NCBI GenBank assembly: GCA_027924645.1 | Contig: BSBN01001752.1 | Span: 14,995,001-15,059,000, forward strand | DNA: 64,000 bases | Direction: 5' to 3' | Source: Cunninghamia lanceolata | Taxonomy: Eukaryota; Streptophyta; Pinopsida; Cupressales; Cupressaceae | Shown: positions 57,110 to 64,000 of the stretch, one piece after another | How the letters are laid out: every line of letters starts with the position of its first letter | Numbering within the stretch: the stretch's first letter is position 1 | The notes under the pieces: model-generated | Databases searched by the model: none | Told to the model about the DNA's origin: nothing | Seen by the model: the letters and a program-made list of their open reading frames with translations, nothing else | Translations under genes and position numbers: made by a program

Positions 57110-57338
57110 CATATTTCTCTGTCTTAGAGAAATATACACTACAAGGGCTTTCATCTCATATTTCTCCGTCTCAGAGAAATATACACTACAAGGGATTTCA
57201 CCTCATATTTCTCTGTATCAAAGAAATATACACTACAAGGGCTTTCACCTCATATTTCTCTATCTCAGAGAAATATACACTACAAGGGCTTTCACCTCAT
57301 ATTTCTCTGTCTCAGAGAAATATACACTACAAGGAACC
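57110..57338 (+). repeat. Five-copy 47-bp minisatellite, each unit a near-perfect hairpin
   Basis: Units start CATATTTCTCT at 57110, 57157, 57204, 57251 and 57298. In the last unit 11-bp arms (ATATTTCTCTG / CAGAGAAATAT) flank a 3-nt loop; the others have at most one arm mismatch or a slightly wider loop. A degenerate sixth unit precedes at about 57074. The 100-codon ORF across it only reflects the repeat. Confidence 0.9.
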
Positions 57339-57456
57339 TTCATGATGATGAGACTCCCTCTGAAGCTCCAAGTACTAACATCAACCTCTTGACCTCCTCA
57401 TCCAAGGTTGCCTCTGTTGGTTTGTCAGACTCCCTCTGAATGTTAATTCCTCCTCT

Positions 57457-57816
57457 TCAAAGAAACTGATCGACTTTAGAGCTTGGCTCCTTCTGAGATG
57501 TCCCCATGGCAATTTCCATAGTAGAAACAAGTTGAGTAGACCTTAATTTGTAATCTCGAGCAAAGTGACCATACTTGTCACACTTGAAACACTGAATGTG
57601 AGAGAGATCCTTCTTCTTCTTCGGTTCTGGGGCAGAATCTGATTCTCTATCTCTATTCCTCTTTCTTCCTTTTCCTCTTTCTCTAGAAGTATGTGTAGCA
57701 AGAATTTGATTTTCTACATCATGATAGTTTTGCTCAATTCCTCTTTCTTCCAACCTGGACTCTTCTTGAGTACAATCATCTCGAAGACGATCAAACTTGG
57801 GCAACTTAGATCTCAC
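57457..57816 (-). pseudogene. Copia gag C-terminal fragment with one zinc knuckle
   Basis: Minus strand: LPKFDRLRDDCTQEESRLEE, ENQILATHTSRERGKGRKRN, a basic KKKKDLSHIQ stretch, then CFKCDKYGHFARDY. The last is a CCHC knuckle with the final Cys replaced by Tyr. It ends SSKVDQFL-stop. The wording (RL..EE.R, KCFKC.KYGHFA..C) is typical of plant copia gag. Protease and pol are absent. About 57820 the plus-strand element of the next entry begins, so the gag N-terminus is lost. Confidence 0.75.
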
Positions 57817-57829
57817 ACTGATGCTTTGG

Positions 57830-59773
57830 ATAAAGGGATCCCAAGAAAATCATCAGGAAAATGGGAGAAAAGGAAAAAAAACAAAAGCTTCTCGAACCTA
57901 TGAAAGCATAAGAGAAGATGAAGTAGATACAGACTCTGACATTGAAATCAAGGAACTAAAAGTCACTGGAACAAAAGTTGTAAAATTAACCAAAGAAAAG
58001 TCCTACTGAAGCAAAAGGACTAGCAAAAAGCAAAAGACTGAAGAGTATGAAGAATATGTTGAGAAGCCCATCCTCTCCCTAGAAGATGTGATAAAATCAA
58101 TCACTGTGGATGGTAATCTAAAACCCATGATTGAATTCTACGATGAATACAATGACATGGATAAAAGGGTGTTGGAGGAAGCAATGGTCAGATATCTCAA
58201 CATCTACAACAAGGCACTAATTGAGATAACTTCTGAGTTACCACAAAGTCTGGAAAATATTTTGGAGTTGAGAAAAGAAAATGCCAACTGCAAGGACATA
58301 GAGATCAGGGAACATGAGCTAATAAATTTTTGTCCTCAAATTTCTCCCGATCAAATAGATATGATATTCAAGGAAGTCAAAGATGACTTTAGAAGCAAGA
58401 GGAGAATGAACAAACTCATGCTTGGAGAAATAAGTGAAATCATTGAAGAAACTCAAGAGATTCTTTTGAAAGCCTTGAGAAAGCACAATCTTTCCATAGT
58501 CACAAAAGAAGTTCCAGATGGTGAAGAAGAAAATATTATTGAGCAACAATTTGAGTTGGGTGAAGCTTTAGTTCTGGAAGTAGAATAAGTGAATCAGGAG
58601 GATATAGAAATGTTGGATAAAATAATTGATGCAGAAGATGCTCCCAGTCCATCTGATACAACAGGGAAAGAGGATAATGTTACTGTTTCATAGAGCCCTC
58701 CTGATTAGGTAGTAAGTAATAAACAAACAAGAAAAATTTCCTCTGCAGAGAACATAGAAAAGGATAAAGCAAAATTAGAGGAAGAAAGAGAAAAGAAAGA
58801 TAAAGAAGAAGAAGATGGTGAAAACGTTGAAGCATCTGAAGTAGAGACTGAGAAATCAGGAGATCAAAAGGTTGGCTCTGAAATGGCAAGAGATACTGCA
58901 GATGTAGTAATAAGTCTTCTTGGAAAAGAAGTGATTGAACTTGGTGAACCTAAACTACTCCAAGGCCTAGCCAATCCAGATGCTCTCTCTCCAATTCAAC
59001 TAATGAAGATAGCATCATTCACCCAAGTAAAGGCTAGAGAGAAGATGTTAAAGTTCCACATGGAGGAGAATGAGCTACTAGGACATGCAACCGGAGTTTT
59101 GGAGAATTCAATGCCAAACTATCAAAAGAATCAAAATGATTCCCCCTCTGGACATCTAAAGAATCTTGTAAGTTCAGTAAATTCACATTTTGAGTCCTTT
59201 GAGAAATCTGCGGAGGTAAAAGTTCAGAAAGAATTCTTAGATAATAAATTTTGTGAAATAAAGAACTTGATAGGAAATGATAGAAGAATACTTTGTATTA
59301 CCATAAAGAGTATTCAGAATGCTCTAAATGATGGAAGTGACATGTACAAATTCTGTCTATCATGGCCCAAAGTTAATAAGGGTATTGGGAAAAAGATAAA
59401 GGAGCAAGAACAAAAATTGTCAAATATCTCTCTAAATTTTGATCCCCTAACAGTTTTGCCCATAAGTCAAGAATGTCAAGTAATTAACTTGACTAAGGAA
59501 ATATAGAAACTTGTCAAAGAGAAAAGCAACATTATGAAAAGAATGTGTGAGCTCTGGAGATTAATTGCCCCTAAGTTAGAGACAATGTATAATGCCTTAT
59601 CTGAAGCTCAGACTACAGTTCAGACCAGTGTTCCATCAGATCTATCAAAGGCAGAAGCATACTCATTTGTGTTAAATGGGTACATTTCAATTTTGGATGG
59701 AATGAAGAGTACTTGGGCCTCCGAACTTGTGCAAATAAAAGCCAGTTTTGCAGACATCCTCAAGTTCATGTGA
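57830..59773 (+). pseudogene. C-terminal half of the retroelement accessory ORF
   Basis: Nearly continuous frame with a few stops: TGA near 58007, TAA 58586, TAG near 58692, TAG near 58706, TAG near 59503, final TGA 59771. Parts: basic and acidic N-terminus (ESIREDEVDTDSDIEIKELK), a helical segment (VIKSITVDGNLKPMIEFYDE to LRKENANCKDIEIREHELIN), a Glu/Lys-rich linker near 58740-58860, and a second helical domain (MARDTADVVISLLGKEVIEL to VNKGIGKKIKEQEQ). It ends with a short helical tail (LWRLIAPKLETMYNALSEAQ). No enzyme motif. It lies directly upstream of a polypurine tract and LTR, the position of an extra 3' ORF. Probably the C-terminal half of the protein type whose N-terminal half is at 1-713. 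Function unknown. Confidence 0.5.
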
Positions 59774-60008
59774 ATGGAACTTAATGGTTACTTGTACATA
59801 TGTGGCAATGTATACAGAAATTTTGGAGAGTTTTGGTTTGCGGATCCCACCCTTTTTCCATTGATGTCAAAGGGGGACTCAAGGGAAGTGAAAAATGAAG
59901 TATTCAACAAAGGGGGAGCACCAAAATAAGTGAAGTGCACAAATGTACAGACAAAGAGGGAGTTGCACAAAGACACTTAGTCATTTTTCACTAAGTGTTG
60001 CCATCAAT

Positions 60009-60022
60009 GCTAAAGGGGGAGA
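60009..60022 (+). promoter_or_regulatory. Polypurine tract
   Basis: GCTAAAGGGGGAGA directly before TGTTGGC. Further AAAGGGGGA tracts lie at about 59870 and 59910. Confidence 0.8.
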
Positions 60023-60023
60023 T

Positions 60024-61132
60024 TGTTGGCAAGAGACACTGCTTAGTATTGATAAGTGTTGTCATTGATGGAAACTAAGATTGTTCCACTCATCCACAGT
60101 GTAGTATCTGATCATACCAGAAGTTAGAATGATAATCTATCTAAGTCCGGGAGCTTGAAACAGAGCATATAACAGAGTCCAGTATTTTGGTTAGCGGATC
60201 TCTCCAGTTAATCATTATGTGTTGTAGATCTGAAGGAGTGTAGAGGGACACCAAGACAATCTAAATGTAATTTTTTAGCCTCCAGTGATAAAGGGATCAA
60301 AAGTTATGAGCATCTGAATACTGGGTCCTATTATGACAGAACAGTTCAGTGAAGAACATGCAAACTTATGTTAATCCTTGTGCGGACCTAATAGAAGTGT
60401 TTTGGTGAACTGTGTATGAGATAGAATGTTAGTGGCCAACATGTATGATGATCTACATATGTTATTTTTGGTACGCATCAATATTAGTGTATGGATCTAG
60501 CCGACAGAGCAGAGCATTCTTAAAAGTTTCTAAGTGTTGTTGTTGCCGACTGGCAAGTGATTGCAATTCAAGATAAGTATATATATAGCCGATGATTGTG
60601 GATATTTTAGGTGTGCATGTTGTGATCATGGAGAAAATATGAAAGGAGCAGAAATCTAATATCTGAATGAAGGCAGAATAGCGAGAAGAGCAGAGTAAAG
60701 ATGAACTGTATAAAGTCAGTATTTGTACTTAATTGGAACTGATCTCTAGCATTGGCAGATGCATCTTACTAGTTCAAAATCTTTGTAAATATCTTATAAA
60801 CTTTTTTGTAGGCAGTGAGCCTCCACTTGAGTAGTGAGCTCGGGGCAGTGAGCCCGAATGCAAGTGCATTCCCATTTATAAAATATTTTTAATAGGGTAT
60901 TATTTTTTGTTGGTTAACCTCCACCGTGGTTTTTCCCTTAACCGAGTTTTCACGTCAAAATCTTGGTGTCAAATGTGTCATTCATGTTTCTACTCATATG
61001 CTATTGTCTAATGCTGGAATGTTCATATCATTGATTTAATTTTAAGTTGTGAAAGAAGAATAACAGTAGAAAAAGATTAAATAGAGCAACAATTGATTCA
61101 CCCCCCCTTAGTTGTCCGGACCTATTCCAACA
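60024..61132 (+). mobile_element. 3' LTR (1109 bp) of the accessory-ORF element
   Basis: TGTTGGCAAGAG to CCTATTCCAACA. TATA-like TATATATA near 60578, GGCAGTGAGCC motifs at 60812-60860, hairpin at 60925-60954 (slightly decayed), GATTCACCCCCCCTTAG near 61093. No PBS follows, so it is a 3' LTR. Same family as 2595-3610. Confidence 0.82.
60925..60954 (+). promoter_or_regulatory. Two-stem hairpin in LTR, partly decayed
   Basis: CGTGG, U-tract, CCCTTAACCGAG, U-tract, CACG. One outer and one inner pair are lost. Confidence 0.45.
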
Positions 61133-61893
61133 AAGCCGCCTATACATCATGTGAGTTACCAGAAATTCACAGATCTGAATGCCATTAAACCACATTTCTT
61201 GTTTGATGTGAGATCATATAATATTGGAGATTAGAATGCAATACTTGGAGAAGTCATTGAAAAGTATATCACAGACAAAATGGTGTATTCTGTGACCTAC
61301 ACAACATCATCAAGAAAATAGGGTGTGTTTGGTAGGTTTACAGATTCACTCGAGATGGAACACATGGTGAAGCTGAAGGCATCGAAGGATTAAATTTTAG
61401 GGTAAAAGGCTGCCACAACATAAAGAAAGGAATTGTTATCAATGAGAATTTCATTGAAGAGATCAGAGGAGACAGAGATTGCAGATCAAGAGAAACAAGG
61501 ATCATTTGATTGAGCCGCAATATTTGTTAATTAGGTCACCGCTGCCAACCAAGAATAGGGCAGAGACTATAGAAGTCAATTGCAACAGATATAGCCATCC
61601 GTGAAGGGATTGATCGACAGATCGCAGTAAAAGTCAAGTAAAATCACTATCAAAGGAGATTTTTGAGGCCGTAGATCTGGACATAAAAGAAACTGTTAAA
61701 GTGTTTTTTCATTGTGTTAAAGTGATTTGGAATTGCTATTAAAAAGAAGTTGTAGATTTTGAAGATTGAGAAAGATTGAAGACTGAGAAGTTTGAAGACA
61801 ATGAAGGAGTGATGGCGCGCGAAGCCGCCAAAATCAATCGCCAATCAATCGAAGACAAGTGCAGTAGATCGAGGTAAGTTTTAATCATTTTCA
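61133..61893. other. Unassigned stretch, weak coding traces
   Basis: A plus-strand frame reads HHVSYQKFTDLNAIKPHFLF, then DVRSYNIGD with stops after it. It may be a piece of an older element. No domain recognised. Confidence 0.3.
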
Positions 61894-62892
61894 ATGGTAA
61901 AATCTAGTAAAAAAGAGAAGAAAGAAAGAGATGATTGGGAAGAAGAAAGAAAGGAATTGTTAAGAAATTTACAACAAGTTTCAATAGAAAAAACTGGACA
62001 GTGGATAAAAATTTATGATCTTGATGTTGAATTGGATAACATTAAAAGAAAGATTGAAGAACTAGAAGAAAGATTGAAACTGTTTGATGAGGTTAAAAAG
62101 AGGAATGAAGATTTAGAAGAAAAGATGAAGAAATTGGAAGAGGAAAATAATTTACAAAAAGATGAAATATCAAAGTTGAAAGAACAAAATAGTCAATTAG
62201 ATCAATCACTTGCTGCATACATCAAGGAGAATGAATGTCTAAGGTCTAAACCTACACTTTTTGATGTCTCATGTGATACAAATGACTTGTGTGATAAAGC
62301 TGAAGCTAAAGATAATAAGGTTGAAGATAACAAGGTGATTAAATCTGTAAATATTGCAATTTGTGATGAAATTGATACATGAAATTCTCCTTGAAGAATG
62401 CTGGTCTCAAAATCATGAAAAGAATGAGATATAAAGGACAAGGTTTAGGAAAGTATGGACAAGGAATGAAAGCGCTAATTGAGCTAATAGTGAGGCCAAA
62501 GTATGAAGGTCTTGGATATATCATAGGTAAATGAAATGATGTTATAGGTTCCAGAAAATTTGTTCAAGGAATGCATTGTTCTCATTGTAACAGGAAATGA
62601 CATACAAAGGACGTGTTGGGATCTATATCCGTGTACCATATGTGGTTTAAGAAATCATTCAGAAAAGATGTGTGGGCAAAGAGATTGGAAAAATTTGAGA
62701 AGATGCATGCAAATGAATTGTGGATAGAGTTTTGGATCGAATTGGCAAGAGATTATGTAGGTATGTTGAAAAGATTGTTCAAGTATAGATGTTCATTTGT
62801 GAAAAATGATAGCAATCAAGCAAGGTTTGAAGGTTTGAGATATCATGCAAAGTGGAAAGCTACAAATAGCAAGAGGACGTCCAGATTGAAGT
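61894..62892 (+). pseudogene. Coiled-coil, G-patch and zinc-knuckle retroelement relic
   Basis: Three segments in shifting frames. (1) 61894-62382: 162 codons of highly charged coiled coil (IKRKIEELEERLKLFDEVKK, EEKMKKLEEENNLQKDEISK). (2) After a one-base shift near 62380: NAGLKIMKRMRYKGQGLGKY, then GQGMKALIELIVRPKYEGLG, a G-patch (hhxxMGxxxGxGLGxxxxG). (3) HCSHCNRK and, after another shift, CWDLYPCTICGLRNHSEKMC, that is CX2CX4HX4C knuckles. G-patches occur next to the protease of some retroviruses and in nuclear RNA-processing proteins. Here the order and the following purine tract and LTR-like end suggest a gag-protease relic of a retroelement. Confidence 0.55.
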
Positions 62893-63075
62893 TCTGAAGA
62901 TTTGAAGATCAAAGTTTGAAGGACTGTCGCAATAGTTGGTGAGAGTTGGAGTAAGAAGATCTGCAGATCTTGAAGATGGTGTGAAGTTATCATGCAAGAA
63001 AAGAATTGAGTGAGTTCGCAGACTTGGAAGACAAAATTTGGGAATGATAAATATGTGGTCAAAATTAAGGGGCAG

Positions 63076-63502
63076 TGTTGGAGTAGTAATTTCTCCCACT
63101 AATGATAATTATTTAATTAAATGAAAAAGACAAAAAGACAAAAAGGTAAAATCAGAAAGGGCTAGAGAGAGAGAGAATCTTAGAAAGTTCTAGAGGGAGT
63201 TTCCAAAATGAAATGGATTCTTTCTAAAGAAGGATTGGAGGAGCCTAGAAAGACACAAGCGTGACTAAGACCTCTATATAATGAGGCATTTGTAATGTTT
63301 GTATCAAGGCATCAAAGTGTAGCATGATCAAGTGATCATGAGAAGGTTGTAGCATTTGATGTATGGATTTGTAATCAGGTTATGAAGTAATAATGAAATC
63401 TTGTGCAACAACATGGAGTTGAGAATTACATGTTGTGTTTCTATGTTTAATGTATTTCTGTTTTGTTATCTCCATCCACCACCATCAGCTCACATTCCAG
63501 CA
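63076..63502 (+). mobile_element. Probable LTR (about 427 bp) after the G-patch relic
   Basis: The purine-rich AAATTAAGGGGCAG is followed by TGTTGGAGTAG at 63076. A TATA-like CTATATAATGAGG occurs near 63275, with T-rich sequence downstream. TTCCAGCA at 63495-63502 is a plausible end. There is no second copy in the window, so both ends are provisional. Confidence 0.45.
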
Positions 63503-64000
63503 AGGGAAAAAATGACAAGTTTAGAAAATTTTCTGACATGAGACAATTTCCAGAACATCAAATGCTCACATATAAAAGCCTAGCAACTAATTACCATGAT
63601 CTAAAACATATAGAATAAATTTTGAAAAAAAAACACAAAACTAGTGTTGCTATCATATCGTTTCTTTACTTTAAAAAGAATCATCCTTCAATTATTGTCC
63701 AAAGAAATCTCTATGCTTGTGTGCAACGTGATTCGAAAAGGCCCTTTTTACTGTTTATGACGCTGAAGCTCTGAATATTTTTACTATTATAACCATATAT
63801 AATCTATCATAATCGATAGTCAGAGTGAATTATTAGTCAGGAACTAGAGTTGTCCCATCATAATCGATGGAAGCGCGTCAGCGTGAAGTATTAGAGCAGG
63901 CCCAAATGGGGAAGAGCACGCTAAGGCAGCGAGTTGTCCCATCGTAGAACGTGCCAAATTTGGTACCGTATTCATTTCCTTTCCAGTCTTCATACCATCA
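63503..64000. other. Terminal 500 bp, no gene seen
   Basis: No ORF. ATCATAATCGAT occurs twice (63805-63816 and 63857-63868) and GAGTTGTCCCATC twice near 63848 and 63930, an imperfect tandem arrangement of unknown nature. Confidence 0.4.

Noticed and set aside
57110..57338. CRISPR-like array
   Set aside because: Units are contiguous with no unique spacers, in a plant retroelement context; it is a minisatellite.
57090..57392. 100-codon plus-strand ORF
   Set aside because: It is only the translation of the 47-bp tandem repeat.
1..64000. tRNA, rRNA or other structured RNA genes
   Set aside because: No cloverleaf with A and B boxes and no rRNA-like text were noticed by eye; a tRNAscan/Infernal run would settle this.

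Overview
The window looks like gene-poor, AT-rich DNA from a seed-plant nuclear genome. A conifer or other gymnosperm is my best guess. This rests on long Ty1/copia-type LTR retrotransposons primed from initiator-Met tRNA, plant-style introns, and a TIR resistance-gene exon with the NHRGPDVKETLA wording I associate with conifers. The species call is inference. Almost everything is mobile DNA or pseudogene. I find no tRNA, rRNA or clearly intact host gene.

Layout. 1-3610: minus-strand, pol-less LTR element with a coiled-coil gag, four zinc knuckles, the N-terminal half of an unfamiliar accessory ORF, and its LTR. 3611-7530: wreck of a plus-strand copia element (gag remnant, then a 1.9 kb 3' LTR). 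7563-8857 and 32930-34647: two halves of one TIR-NB-LRR pseudogene. It is split by a copia element (8858-32929) with about 2 kb LTRs. That element's gag zinc knuckle is itself split by a 15,044-bp DNA transposon (11652-26695) with 5-bp target duplications. 34648-39870: flank shared with the second gene copy, then unrecognised sequence. 39870-42152: second, 5'-truncated NB-LRR pseudogene. 43100-43200: PPR fragment. 44892-56117: very-long-LTR, nearly non-coding retroelement (LARD-like). Its 5' LTR carries a copia fragment and its interior a solo LTR; its 3' LTR is cut by another element at 56118. 56118-57820: minus-strand gag relic with hairpin minisatellites. About 57820-61132: C-terminal half of the accessory ORF, polypurine tract and LTR. 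61133-63502: coiled-coil/G-patch/zinc-knuckle retroelement relic with an LTR-like end.

The best candidate for an undescribed system is the 15-kb terminal-inverted-repeat transposon. It has a multi-exon transposase-like gene on the minus strand (HTH, then DFSENY, WSDGCAG and HGKG..DG.GA blocks). A convergent accessory gene on the plus strand ends in GERSRHGS-type repeats. Both ends carry subterminal GGCCGA/ATTCGATCGAAT motifs. One intron of the transposase gene is bounded by a 21-bp direct repeat that spans both splice sites, as if the intron arose by tandem duplication. A second cross-cutting signal is a two-stem hairpin near the 3' end of eight LTRs from different families, whose stems change in a compensatory way. 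A third is that coding relics are broken mostly by CAG-to-TAG, CGA-to-TGA and TGG-to-stop changes with few frameshifts, as expected from methyl-cytosine deamination.
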